64,000 nt of DNA from Providencia rettgeri (GCF_013255915.1 NZ_CP053896.1:2480001-2544000), one strand, 5' to 3'. Positions 38,214 to 47,252 are shown, counted from the first letter of the stretch. Notes: a model not told the origin generated them from the sequence alone. Program-made: numbers and translations.

Positions 38214-38720
38214 TTGATTGATTTTTTATCTAGTAATACTTGGCAAGGAGTCGGGGTTATAACCTCAATCATCCTAGCATTTATAGGGATTTTTCTATCT
38301 CAAAATACTCGACATAGAATATTTAGATCGAAGAATACTAAATTTCAAAACAAATCAAATCTTCCTAAAGAGTTATTGGATGGGCAAACTACAACACTTT
38401 ATGGAAAAGTTCGAGAAGAACTTTTTCCTGGCCCTCCAAATTATGAGTCAATAGATAATGGTGATGTACCTCAATTCTACTGGATACTATATACCAATGA
38501 ACCAATAAGCTTAGTTGGTAGATGCATAGAAACTAACGAACTACGTGACAATGGTAAGTCCTGCGCCTTTCAATTATGCCTTACTGCTGAAATTTATAAT
38601 AACCGCTTAGATTTACTCGGAAAGTATGTAAAGGTTGATGGGGAAATTTTCTTTGGTCATACTGGCCACCATAAAACTAAAGCGCTTTTGGATGTTAACT
38701 CTATTCAAGTTTTAAAATAG
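38214..38720 (+). CDS. DUF4431-like protein with N-terminal membrane anchor
   Basis: 168 residues. A single hydrophobic segment (about 11-28, GVGVITSIILAFIGIFLS) is followed by a domain with FPGPPNYESIDNGD, YWIL and FGHTGHHKTKALLDVNSI, which resembles DUF4431. Function unknown. It starts at TTG (38214): the protein contains no other Met and no in-frame ATG or GTG is available, while GGGG stands 8 nt upstream. A TATGAT-like -10 lies at 38171-38176. Confidence 0.65.
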   Translation: MIDFLSSNTWQGVGVITSIILAFIGIFLSQNTRHRIFRSKNTKFQNKSNLPKELLDGQTTTLYGKVREELFPGPPNYESIDNGDVPQFYWILYTNEPISLVGRCIETNELRDNGKSCAFQLCLTAEIYNNRLDLLGKYVKVDGEIFFGHTGHHKTKALLDVNSIQVLK

Positions 38721-38793
38721 TTCGCTGATTACAGTCTTATGAAGTCTGTATAGCAAGTTAATATCTAAACTGATTTATATTTTCCATAAATTG

Positions 38794-38830
38794 AAAAGAT
38801 GAGTAATATGAATACATTCTACTACTCATC
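38794..38830 (-). terminator. Terminator of ogr
   Basis: On the minus strand GATGAGTA pairs with TACTCATC (38823-38830 with 38798-38805), followed by TTTT. Confidence 0.6.
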
Positions 38831-38832
38831 CA

Positions 38833-39081
38833 TCAAAACATCTCCATCTGCTTTTCTCCTCGATGTGTTCTCGGTAACTCATCCATCGGGATTTCAAACC
38901 CTTCTGGCAACTCTTGTGGGATTGTTTTTGTTAGATAAATCTCCACTGAAGTTATTGTCGTAAATGAACAGCCACACAACAAATTTTGACATTGGTGATA
39001 GCTTCTACGGGTTTCACTACTCATGGATTTACTGGTTTTGGTATAAGTCACAGCGCCACACTTGGGACAATTGAACGCCAT
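38833..39081 (-). CDS. ogr: Ogr/Delta-type late-gene activator (zinc finger)
   Basis: 82 residues with the Ogr zinc-finger pattern Cys5-x2-Cys8 ... Cys31-x4-Cys36 (FNCPKCGAVTYTKTSK, YHQCQNLLCGCSF). Ogr recruits host RNA polymerase through the alpha subunit to the four P2 late promoters. P2 Ogr is 72 residues; this one has a longer acidic tail ending in MEMF. AAGG ribosome site. It keeps its P2 position beyond D, but a membrane-protein gene has been inserted between them. Confidence 0.9.
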   Translation of the reverse strand: MAFNCPKCGAVTYTKTSKSMSSETRRSYHQCQNLLCGCSFTTITSVEIYLTKTIPQELPEGFEIPMDELPRTHRGEKQMEMF

Positions 39082-39166
39082 TTTTTAACCTTGGGTTTGG
39101 AGTATGTCTGATTATAGGTTACTATTTTATTTTACATTGGTAAAACCATATTTTAGGTACTATATA

Positions 39167-40441
39167 ATGGATTATAATAACGAATTCAAAAAAATATATA
39201 AAATATCAAAAATAGTTCTCCCTATCATGATATTTCTATCTCCTTTTTTACTATTGTCATATTTGAGAACAATTAATGCACATGGTTTCTTTTTATCCAT
39301 AATTAGCGATTCATATATATTCACAATCTTAGGAATTACATCTATATTAATCACCCTATCCCTAATTCTTTTTTATATAATGCCAACAATACTATGGCTT
39401 ATTAATAAATATATAATTAGCTATACCCCATCTAAAAACCCTTCAAAAATAATCACCTTTGAACATCGAAAAAACAAAAAAAAATATTTTAACATAAAAA
39501 AAGAACGTTTCTTTGTGGCAATTTTGATAGCACCGGTAATAGTATACCAAATAATTCTCTCTAACTTTAATGGATGGGCATTAACATTAATATTGATTTT
39601 CACTTCAACAATAGCATCATACTTAATTCTTTGTTACGATAAAATAACAATAAACAAAAATGAAAAAATAATTTATTTAGCCATCATCCCGATAGGTATT
39701 ATAGATATATCTATAATTATAACATCGATAAATGCACTATACTTTACCGAAAACTTTTTAATACGCCCTTCCATTCTCATACTAACAATAGTGTTATTAT
39801 TTATTTTTATATACCTACCCCCTGCTTATTTTAAGAAACAAAAAATAGAACTACTAGATTTATCAAAAAACATATCACTAATTCTGTTATCACTCTTTAT
39901 ATTACACATATCATTGTTATTTCTACTAATTACTAATGAGTTAATAGATATTGATAATGATTCATTCCGATCAAACTTCAAGCTCTTAATCATAATTATA
40001 ACATTATATGCCATCCCTAATTCAATAACTTTATTCATCAGTGGGGGAAATAAATATCTCGCCCTAGTATTATATTTCACACTCATATGCACATTCACAA
40101 ATGTAATAAATTTCATTGCATTTAGAACATTTAATTTTATAGGGATTACAAATGAACATATTCAATACTTAATCATAGATAAATGGAAAACCCCCAATCA
40201 ACCACTAGGATATAAAAGCACCCTTATTACCGGGGGGTTTTATATTGCGTACCAAGGCAATAATGGGGCTATATTATGTCAAACTAAAAATAACAAGCCA
40301 ATAATTACCCCAAAATTAAATGAAAAGACTAAAAGCGAAGATGTTAAATGCATTTATGCGGAATATAAGAATATAACACAAATTTATTACTCCCCTAAAA
40401 ACACTTTTAATTTATTTAAATATAATGACTACACTTTATAA
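39167..40441 (+). CDS. Very AT-rich polytopic membrane protein, prophage cargo
   Basis: 424 residues with about ten hydrophobic segments up to about residue 330 and a hydrophilic C-terminal tail of about 85 residues (from NEHIQYLIIDKWKTPNQPLG). Codon use is extremely AT-rich, unlike the flanking ogr and D genes, so it was acquired separately. Opposite in strand to ogr and D; its stop lies 10 bp from the D stop. The ATG at 39167 has AGGT 8 nt upstream. No family recognised. Lysogenic-conversion or exclusion function is a guess. Confidence 0.65.
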   Translation: MDYNNEFKKIYKISKIVLPIMIFLSPFLLLSYLRTINAHGFFLSIISDSYIFTILGITSILITLSLILFYIMPTILWLINKYIISYTPSKNPSKIITFEHRKNKKKYFNIKKERFFVAILIAPVIVYQIILSNFNGWALTLILIFTSTIASYLILCYDKITINKNEKIIYLAIIPIGIIDISIIITSINALYFTENFLIRPSILILTIVLLFIFIYLPPAYFKKQKIELLDLSKNISLILLSLFILHISLLFLLITNELIDIDNDSFRSNFKLLIIIITLYAIPNSITLFISGGNKYLALVLYFTLICTFTNVINFIAFRTFNFIGITNEHIQYLIIDKWKTPNQPLGYKSTLITGGFYIAYQGNNGAILCQTKNNKPIITPKLNEKTKSEDVKCIYAEYKNITQIYYSPKNTFNLFKYNDYTL

Positions 40442-40451
40442 TAGTTCATTC

Positions 40452-41537
40452 TCATTCAATACCAACATCTTTGATCCTTATTTCTAACTCCAAACTTGTG
40501 ATAAAGCCGTGATCATCGATTTGATGAACAACACGGCTAATCACCCACTGGTGACTATCAATGGTCGGCTTAAAGCCAGTTACCGTGACGGGCATTTCAG
40601 GGTAAAGGTCTGCGCGCCCCTCAGCCAAGGTAATATTAAATTCTGCTACGCCTCTTTGTAATTTTGACCACTTGGCCGCGGCGGCACGTTTAGCGGATTG
40701 CTCGTTTTTAAAGGTTTGCCGCATCACAAAAACGTTCCCCTCGGCACCCTCGATGTAATCGCCCTCTTTTTTGCTCGACTTCTCTTTTTTGGGCTTTTGC
40801 TTGCGTTTAAGATTGGTTTTCTTTTGTTTGCCGTAGTTCAAATCAAGCCAATAGGCTTGTACGCCGGTGTACGCTTGCCGGTCGGCCAACCTGAAATAAT
40901 GCCTATCCCCACTTTCCCGCATGATGGTAATGACCGGCAATGGCTTGCCGCTTTGGGTGACTCCCTGATTAGGCACAATAAATAACAGACTACCATTTTT
41001 AATGGTCGCTATCGCGCCGAGCATTTCAGCCATGCGCGTTAAAAAGCTAATATCGCTTTCATTGGTCTGGTCGGCGTGGTCAATCTCAATGTGCATCAAT
41101 TGTTTGCTTACTGCGGGTTTTAGGTTATAACGCCCCGCTATCGCACTCACCACATCGGGCACTTTGATATCGTGCCAGCTGTATTCCCGTTTGACGTTAA
41201 AGTCTTGCCGAAAGTCCGCGCTACGGGCGGTTACCGTGATTTGGTCGGGAGGGCCTGAGTGGCTAATTTCATCAACGGTATACACCCCTTTGTGTACCAA
41301 AGCTTCCCCCTGCCAACCAAGGGAAACGGAAATCTCAGCCCCACGCGCCGGTAACGAAACTTTGCCGTCGGTATCATCGATAGTGAGTTCTAAGGTATCA
41401 GCCTCAAAACCGCGATTATCCGTTAATGTTAATGACATAAGCCGGTCATTGACGCCGAGGAGCTGCACGCCACCAACCGTTAAATCAAAGGCAGGAACTT
41501 TGACTAAATTCCCCTCTGTCCAATCCGTAAAAGACAT
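40452..41537 (-). CDS. D: Phage late control/tail protein gpD (baseplate hub)
   Basis: 361 residues, P2 gpD family (P2 387). Contains LTVGGVQLLGVNDRLMSLTL, RSADFRQDFNVKREYSWHD and the C-terminal VTGFKPTIDSHQWVISRVVH. Forms the tail hub that carries the spike. The ATG at 41537 has AGGTGG 5 nt upstream; two earlier GTG codons are less likely. In P2 D follows U in the FI operon; here it is divergent from FI and needs its own promoter. Confidence 0.92.
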   Translation of the reverse strand: MSFTDWTEGNLVKVPAFDLTVGGVQLLGVNDRLMSLTLTDNRGFEADTLELTIDDTDGKVSLPARGAEISVSLGWQGEALVHKGVYTVDEISHSGPPDQITVTARSADFRQDFNVKREYSWHDIKVPDVVSAIAGRYNLKPAVSKQLMHIEIDHADQTNESDISFLTRMAEMLGAIATIKNGSLLFIVPNQGVTQSGKPLPVITIMRESGDRHYFRLADRQAYTGVQAYWLDLNYGKQKKTNLKRKQKPKKEKSSKKEGDYIEGAEGNVFVMRQTFKNEQSAKRAAAAKWSKLQRGVAEFNITLAEGRADLYPEMPVTVTGFKPTIDSHQWVISRVVHQIDDHGFITSLELEIRIKDVGIE

Positions 41538-41603
41538 ATTCACCACCTAGCCAATTCAATATACCTAGATTGTCGTCGCGCGCGTAGGTGAGCAATCATC
41601 CGT

Positions 41604-41627
41604 GGTTCTCATGTGCCTATGAGAACC
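41604..41627. promoter_or_regulatory. Dyad in divergent D/FI late promoter region
   Basis: GGTTCTCAT (41604-41612) and ATGAGAACC (41619-41627) with 6-nt spacer, centred 78 bp from the D start and 80 bp from the FI start. The same eight-base arms and spacing recur between O and P at 60,104, so this is a candidate site for the Ogr-type activator. Confidence 0.65.
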
Positions 41628-41695
41628 CTAAGTACATGATTTGTTATCAAACATCCCTGAGAATAGAGATAAATAGACATCAGGAGATAATAACG

Positions 41696-42862
41696 ATGGC
41701 CGTATATCATCACGGCGTTGAAGTCGATGAAACCACCGACCTCAGCACCCTTATTCGAGATATCGACACTTCTGTGATTGGTATTGTCTGCACCGCAGAA
41801 GATGCCGACCCCGAAGTGTTCCCACTTGATACCCCCGTGTTAGTCACGCGCATTAAAACGGTACTCAGCAAAGCGGGTAAAACCGGTACGCTTTACACCA
41901 CACTAAAAGCGATTGACGACCAATGCAGCCCCAAAGTGGTCATTGTGCGCGTTGCCGAAGCAAAAGAAGGCAGCGAAAAAACTCAAGACCAATTAGTGAT
42001 TGGGGGTACCGGTGACGATGGCCGTTACACCGGCCTTTATGCCTTACTAACTGCCGAGGCTAATATCGGTGAACGTCCGCGTATTTTGGCGGTACCGAAA
42101 TTGGACACCAAGCCGGTTGCTATGCAGCTTGCGATTTTTGCTCAGCAAATCAAAGCATTTGCCTATATCAGCGCTAACGGCTGTAAAACTATCGCCGAAG
42201 CCAAGAAATACCGCGAGGATTTCAATCAGCGCGAAGTGATGATTATCTACCCTGATTTTATCGCCTACAACAAAGAAAGTGGCCAAAACGAAGTCATCCC
42301 TGCCACCGCTTACGCCATTGGTTTACGCGCCAAGATTGATGCGGAACAAGGCTGGCATAAGTCGATTTCTAACGTGCCGGTTAATGGTGTTTTGGGTATT
42401 AGCGCGGATATTTACTGGACGTTACAAGGTAAAGACACCGACGCCAACGATTTAAACAGCCACCAAATCACCACGTTGATTAAACGCGATGGCTTTCGTA
42501 TTTGGGGTAATCGCACTGGCGATAAAGAAATTTATACCTTTGAAGTGTTTACGCGCACCGCGCAAATCTTGGCTGAAATGATCGCCGAAGCGCATTTTAG
42601 TTATATCGACAAAACACTCACGCCCTCATTGGTGAAAGATATTGTGGATGGGATCAACCGCAAAGGTGCGCAACTCGTCACGCAAGGCCGTTTATTAGGG
42701 TTCCAATGTTGGTATGACCCATCGGATAACCCGAAAGAAAATTTACGCGATGGTAAGTCACACATTCGCTACAAATACACCCCCGTACCGCCACTGGAAA
42801 ACCTGACATTAACACAGGAATTCACTGACGAGTATTTCGCTGTTTTTGACCAACTGGGCTAA
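41696..42862 (+). CDS. FI: Phage tail sheath protein gpFI
   Basis: 388 residues (P2 FI 396). Sheath-family motifs: HHGVEVDETTDLSTLIRDID, GIVCTAEDADPEVFPLDTPV, YGVWGNRT-type FRIWGNRTGDK and the ending ENLTLTQEFTDEYFAVFDQL. Forms the contractile sheath. The ATG at 41696 has AGGAG 9 nt upstream. First gene of the inverted FI-FII-E-T-U operon. Confidence 0.95.
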   Translation: MAVYHHGVEVDETTDLSTLIRDIDTSVIGIVCTAEDADPEVFPLDTPVLVTRIKTVLSKAGKTGTLYTTLKAIDDQCSPKVVIVRVAEAKEGSEKTQDQLVIGGTGDDGRYTGLYALLTAEANIGERPRILAVPKLDTKPVAMQLAIFAQQIKAFAYISANGCKTIAEAKKYREDFNQREVMIIYPDFIAYNKESGQNEVIPATAYAIGLRAKIDAEQGWHKSISNVPVNGVLGISADIYWTLQGKDTDANDLNSHQITTLIKRDGFRIWGNRTGDKEIYTFEVFTRTAQILAEMIAEAHFSYIDKTLTPSLVKDIVDGINRKGAQLVTQGRLLGFQCWYDPSDNPKENLRDGKSHIRYKYTPVPPLENLTLTQEFTDEYFAVFDQLG

Positions 42863-42874
42863 GGAAATTGAATT

Positions 42875-43387
42875 ATGGGTATGCCTAAAAAACTTTTTAT
42901 GTTTGACCTATTTATTGATGGCCAAACCTACCTTGGACAAGTAGAAGAAGTCACCCCGCCAAAGCTGTCATTAAAAACAGAGGATTATCAGGGTGCCGGT
43001 ATGGTGGGCTCTGTGGCTGTCATGATGGGCTTTGATTCTGGTGCATTAGATATGGAGGCCTCTATGGGGGGCTTAATGTCTGAATTGCTGGAAAGCTGGG
43101 GCGCCACCATTGACGGTAAGCAATTCCGCTTTGCGGGCTCTTACTACAATGATTCAACTGGTGAATCCGTTCCGTGTGAAATTCAAACTCGCGGACGTTT
43201 TACCGAATTGGATTTAGGCAGTGCGAAAGCCGGTGATAACACGCAACACAAATACACCATCAAAAATACCTACTGCAAAATCACCATCAATAACAAAGAA
43301 TCATTTGAAGTGGATTTGCTCAACATGGTGTGGAAAGTCAACGGCAAAGACATGCTAGAAAAACACCGCGCCAATATTGGCCACTAA
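42875..43387 (+). CDS. FII: Phage major tail tube protein gpFII
   Basis: 170 residues (P2 172), MPKKLFMFDLFIDGQTYLGQ to NMVWKVNGKDMLEKHRANIG. Polymerises into the inner tube. 12 bp after FI, AAGGA ribosome site. Confidence 0.95.
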   Translation: MGMPKKLFMFDLFIDGQTYLGQVEEVTPPKLSLKTEDYQGAGMVGSVAVMMGFDSGALDMEASMGGLMSELLESWGATIDGKQFRFAGSYYNDSTGESVPCEIQTRGRFTELDLGSAKAGDNTQHKYTIKNTYCKITINNKESFEVDLLNMVWKVNGKDMLEKHRANIGH

Positions 43388-43447
43388 TTAACACGGTGGG
43401 TTTAATTACCCACCCGTTTCACGTTTATTTTAATAGGAATAATAACC

Positions 43448-43750
43448 ATGGCTGAAGTTATTCAATTCGACGTACCCATTAAATTAGAGTCAGGGCAAGA
43501 AGTCACTGAAATCACCATCACCGACACCATGAAGCAAGTCGGCGCATTACGTGGCTTAAAACTGTATGACGTGATGACCTCCGATGTGGATTCACTGGTT
43601 AAGTTACTGCCGCGTGTGACCTCACCCCGCATGACTGAGCGTGACGTTTCACTGCTGCCTATCCCTGCATTTAATGCACTTGCCACCGGTATTGCTAATT
43701 TTTTAGTACCGAACTCCCCGCCAGAGACGACAGACAGCGCGGACGAGTAA
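43448..43750 (+). CDS. E: Phage tail assembly protein gpE
   Basis: 100 residues. P2 gpE family tail-assembly chaperone (KQVGALRGLKLYDVMTSDVD, LLPRVTSPRMTERDV). Zero-frame product, ends at TAA 43748-43750. Its 3' part contains the slippery site used for E+E'. AGGA ribosome site. Confidence 0.92.
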   Translation: MAEVIQFDVPIKLESGQEVTEITITDTMKQVGALRGLKLYDVMTSDVDSLVKLLPRVTSPRMTERDVSLLPIPAFNALATGIANFLVPNSPPETTDSADE

Positions 43751-43899
43751 TAGAGTGCCCGAACATTGAAACGGATGAGTTAATCGCTGATATCGCCACC
43801 GTTTTCCACTGGGCGCCGTCTGAATATGACGCCATGACGGTTGGCGAAATCCTGTTATGGCATAAACGCGCAGCCGCCAGAACAGGAAATGAATCATGA
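43448..43899 (+). CDS. E+E': Frameshifted tail assembly product gpE+E'
   Basis: A -1 shift at the T_TTT_TTA heptamer (43699-43705) joins the first 86 codons of E to an open -1 frame without stops. That frame encodes IECPNIETDELIADIATVFH and YDAMTVGEILLWHKRAAART, the E' domain, ending at TGA 43897-43899 inside the T start (ATGA). Predicted product 150 residues (P2 142). Acts with T during tail-length assembly, like lambda gpG-GT. The frameshift is inferred from sequence and P2 precedent. Confidence 0.82.
43699..43705 (+). promoter_or_regulatory. Programmed -1 frameshift slippery site
   Basis: In zero frame the codons read AAT TTT TTA, giving the X_XXY_YYZ heptamer T_TTT_TTA. The -1 frame is open from here to 43899. 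Confidence 0.8.
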
Positions 43900-46766
43900 G
43901 TGACCGCAATTTAAATATCAAAGTGTCGTTAAGTGCTGCGAATAAGTTGTCATCCCCTGTCAGTGCTGCACAGCGCAGCGCGGCAGGGTTAGCAACTCAA
44001 ATCAAAGCCACACACGCTTCAATCCGTAATTTACAAAGCCAGTCGAAAACGTTCGAACGGCTTTCTAATTCTGTTAATAAAAACTCACAAGCCTACGAAA
44101 CAGCTAAAAATAAGGTTAAGGCATTACGTGACCAATACCCACCGCTGACCCAGCAAACCGAAGAACAAAAGAAAGCCTTAGCCGCTGCACGGTTAGAGCG
44201 TGACCGCTACGGCCGCACACTCGACAAAGAGAAACAAAAGCTTAACAACGTGACAGCGTCACTCTATCGTCATGGAGTATCAGCACGACAAAGCGGTGAT
44301 GCGACGGCACAAGTCACCCGACGCACCGAAATTTATAACCGGCAACTGGATGAACAACGCCGCCGACTCAATGCAGTTACACGGGCGCAAGGCCAATATG
44401 CAAAATCAAAAGAGCTACGCAATAAATTAGCCACTGGCGGTGCAATTGCTACCGCAGGCGGCGCGGGTGCGCTGTATGCCGGTGCGCGGATCACGGCTCC
44501 TGGTCGAGACTTTGATGAGGGTATGTCAACGGTTCAAGCTCTCACCCGATTAGATAAAAACTCGCCACAACTGGCCATGTTACGTCAGCAAGCGCGAGAG
44601 CTGGGCGCCAGTACGGCGTATACCTCCACCGACGTTGCAGCCGGCCAAAAGTTTTTAGCAATGGCTGGTTTTACACCGGATGCCATCAAGGCGGCATTGG
44701 GTGGCGTGTTAAACATGGGGTTAGCCGGTGACATGGATCTCGGTGAGGCTTCCGATATCGGCTCAAACGTTCTGACGCAATTTCAATTAAAAGCGGAAGA
44801 CATGAACCGCGTTTCTGACGTGCTCACGGCCACCTTTACCCGCAGTAATACCGATTTACGCCAACTCGGTGAAACCATGACCTATGCAGGCCCGATTGCT
44901 GCACAACTTGGCGTAAGCCTTGAAAGTATGGCGGCAATGGCGGGAACCATGGCAGATAATGGTATTCGAGGCAGTATGGCCGGTACGTCACTTCGCGCGG
45001 GCTTATCCCGTATGGTTGCCCCTGTCGGCAAAGGCCAAGCCGCCCTTGATAAGCTAGGTGTTAGTGTTAAAGACGCTAGCGGCAAACTCCGTGACGCTGA
45101 CGAAATCTTAAAAGACGTTGGCAAAAGCATGCGTAAGTTTGATCAAGCCAGCCAAATTCGCATGAAAAAAGACATTTTCGGCGAGGAAGCGATGGTCGGT
45201 ATGGGCGCCGTCATTGATGCCGTAATGAATGGCCGTTATGACGCACTGAAAACAGCCAATATGGGCGCCGAGGGTGAAGCCGATAAAAACGCCAAAGTTA
45301 AGATTGATAACTTAAAAGGCGACCTTAAGCAGTTGCAATCAGCATGGGAAGATCTCGGCATTGAAATTCAAGAAAATGTCGATTCCCCTTTACGCCGTGT
45401 CACCCAATCATTAACAGGTTTTATTGGCAAAGTTGGCCAGTGGATGAAAGAGCACCCCAAAACCACGCAAGCCCTTGCGGTTGGTGCAATAGCAATTGCC
45501 ACTTTAGTCACTGCCCTTGGCGCGTTAGCCCTTGCCGCTGCCACGGTGATTGTGCCGTTTGCCGCGATGCGGCTTAGTCTGTTTATGCTAACCGGTGCTC
45601 AAGGATTTGGCGGCTTAATGGCCGCGGGGAGTAGTGCCATTAGCCTTATTGGTGGCGGCTTTTCTTTGTTATTGAGCCCTGTGGGTTTATTTGTTGCCGC
45701 CATCGTGGCAGCTGGCGTGCTGATTTATAAATATTGGGAACCCATTAAAGCCTTTTTCAGCGGGTTTTGGGATGGGTTTACGTCAGCGCTTGCACCTATG
45801 GGGGCGGCATTTAGTGCGACTTTCGCCCCGTTCGCCCCGATATTTGACGGCATTTCAAATGCCGTCAGCAAGGTGTGGAATTGGTTTAAAGAATTACTGT
45901 CACCGGTTCAATTATCTACGGAAGAATTGAAATCGTGTACTGAAGCCGGCCAAGTGTTCGGCGAGGTAGTGGGTAAAGCTATCAGCGCCCTATTCTTTCC
46001 CATTCAACAAGTTGCCAAAGGGCTTGGCTGGATATTAGAAAAACTGGGTGTTATTCCCTCCGCGGCCGAAGCTGCCGCCGATGCAGCCCGTGCCATGGGC
46101 GTTGACCCAAACGAAAAAGACCCGTTCAAAGTACTGAACTCGGTTTCCGCTTATGCAGGGAAAACCGCTAAGGCCAACGAGCAGGCACAAAAACAACAAG
46201 CCGAGGCAACCAGTAAAATCACCAGTAGCGTTACTGTTGCCGGTAAACAACTGGAAAAAAACAGCGAGCTACAACAAAAAGCCAATGACGTTAACCCGTT
46301 AGAAAATGCGGAAAAATACGGTACCTTGGTGTATGACGGCGCAGAGAAAAAGAGTAAAGCCAAAGGCAGTAAATCCGCGTTAAGCGATGCGGCCGAAAGT
46401 GTCGATAGAAATAAACTCGGCGATATTGTGTTTAAAAACTTTCCAGCTGTGACCACGGTTGATGGGCTATATCAAGAGCCCCGTATAGCCGCGAGAAAAA
46501 CCTCATTATTTCCACAATTCAATGATGCGCTGATTAATACGTTAGCCCCTATTCAACCCAAATTAAATGCGGTACCAGTGGCAGTATCGCCGACACGGCC
46601 AGAACGGCAAATCATGCAGCCGGAATACAATACTTTTGAGTTGAATTTTTACGGTGTTGATATGAGCAATAAAAAAGAAATCGCTGACATTGTGAAACAA
46701 CAATTAACCACCTTGTTACGTGAACGTGATAGCCGCCGCCGTTCCAGCTTAAAAGATCAGGACTAA
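43896..46766 (+). CDS. T: Phage tail tape-measure protein gpT
   Basis: 956 residues (P2 T 815; the difference suggests a longer tail). N-terminal about 170 residues are coiled-coil rich; the PhageMin_Tail core with AALGGVLNMGLAGDMDLGEA and GTMADNGIRGSMAGTSLRAG lies at about 230-400; several hydrophobic segments at about 520-620 (ALAVGAIAIATLVTALGALA) would cross the host membrane during DNA injection. ATG overlaps the E' stop. Confidence 0.94.
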   Translation: MSDRNLNIKVSLSAANKLSSPVSAAQRSAAGLATQIKATHASIRNLQSQSKTFERLSNSVNKNSQAYETAKNKVKALRDQYPPLTQQTEEQKKALAAARLERDRYGRTLDKEKQKLNNVTASLYRHGVSARQSGDATAQVTRRTEIYNRQLDEQRRRLNAVTRAQGQYAKSKELRNKLATGGAIATAGGAGALYAGARITAPGRDFDEGMSTVQALTRLDKNSPQLAMLRQQARELGASTAYTSTDVAAGQKFLAMAGFTPDAIKAALGGVLNMGLAGDMDLGEASDIGSNVLTQFQLKAEDMNRVSDVLTATFTRSNTDLRQLGETMTYAGPIAAQLGVSLESMAAMAGTMADNGIRGSMAGTSLRAGLSRMVAPVGKGQAALDKLGVSVKDASGKLRDADEILKDVGKSMRKFDQASQIRMKKDIFGEEAMVGMGAVIDAVMNGRYDALKTANMGAEGEADKNAKVKIDNLKGDLKQLQSAWEDLGIEIQENVDSPLRRVTQSLTGFIGKVGQWMKEHPKTTQALAVGAIAIATLVTALGALALAAATVIVPFAAMRLSLFMLTGAQGFGGLMAAGSSAISLIGGGFSLLLSPVGLFVAAIVAAGVLIYKYWEPIKAFFSGFWDGFTSALAPMGAAFSATFAPFAPIFDGISNAVSKVWNWFKELLSPVQLSTEELKSCTEAGQVFGEVVGKAISALFFPIQQVAKGLGWILEKLGVIPSAAEAAADAARAMGVDPNEKDPFKVLNSVSAYAGKTAKANEQAQKQQAEATSKITSSVTVAGKQLEKNSELQQKANDVNPLENAEKYGTLVYDGAEKKSKAKGSKSALSDAAESVDRNKLGDIVFKNFPAVTTVDGLYQEPRIAARKTSLFPQFNDALINTLAPIQPKLNAVPVAVSPTRPERQIMQPEYNTFELNFYGVDMSNKKEIADIVKQQLTTLLRERDSRRRSSLKDQD

Positions 46767-46769
46767 ATT

Positions 46770-47201
46770 ATGATGATGATTTATGGCATGTTTGTGTTTG
46801 AGCTACGTACCGCCCCTTATCAAACATTTAACCATTCACTTGACTGGCGCCATGTGAAAAATGACCGCGTTGGCCGCAGTGCTAAATGGCAGTATGTGGG
46901 CGCCGGTGAAGATAAGATCACGCTAGCCGGTACGCTTTACCCCGAAGTAACCGGCGGTGATGTGTCGCTGGAATTACTAAAAACCTCTGCCTATGTTGCC
47001 CGCCCACTACCGCTGATTGAGGGCACTGGTACCATTTATGGGATGTATGTGATCACCAATTTAGTCACCGACAGAACGGAGTTTTTTACCGATGGTAAGG
47101 CGAAGAAAATAGATTTTACGCTGTCATTGAGTCGAGTCAATGAGGATGTTAGGGAAAGGCTGGCAGGTGTGGATGTTGGTGAGTTGATTACAATACAATA
47201 A
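46770..47201 (+). CDS. U: Phage tail protein gpU
   Basis: 143 residues (P2 U 159), SAKWQYVGAGEDKITLAGTL and YPEVTGG, IYGMYVI, KIDFTLSLSRV. Tail terminator/completion protein of the P2 tail. Begins 3 nt after T. Last gene of the inverted operon, followed by a terminator. Confidence 0.93.
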   Translation: MMMIYGMFVFELRTAPYQTFNHSLDWRHVKNDRVGRSAKWQYVGAGEDKITLAGTLYPEVTGGDVSLELLKTSAYVARPLPLIEGTGTIYGMYVITNLVTDRTEFFTDGKAKKIDFTLSLSRVNEDVRERLAGVDVGELITIQ

Positions 47202-47208
47202 CCAAATT

Positions 47209-47245
47209 ATCATTCCAGCTCTATCAACTGGAATGATATTTTTTT
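47209..47245 (+). terminator. Rho-independent terminator of FI-U operon
   Basis: Perfect 10-bp stem ATCATTCCAG (47209-47218) and CTGGAATGAT (47228-47237), then ATTTTTTT. Confidence 0.85.
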
Positions 47246-47252
47246 AATATAA

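Noticed and set aside
41588-41695. N-terminal extension of the sheath protein FI
   Set aside because: The extension runs through the D/FI promoter dyad; the ATG at 41696 has AGGAG and fits P2 FI.
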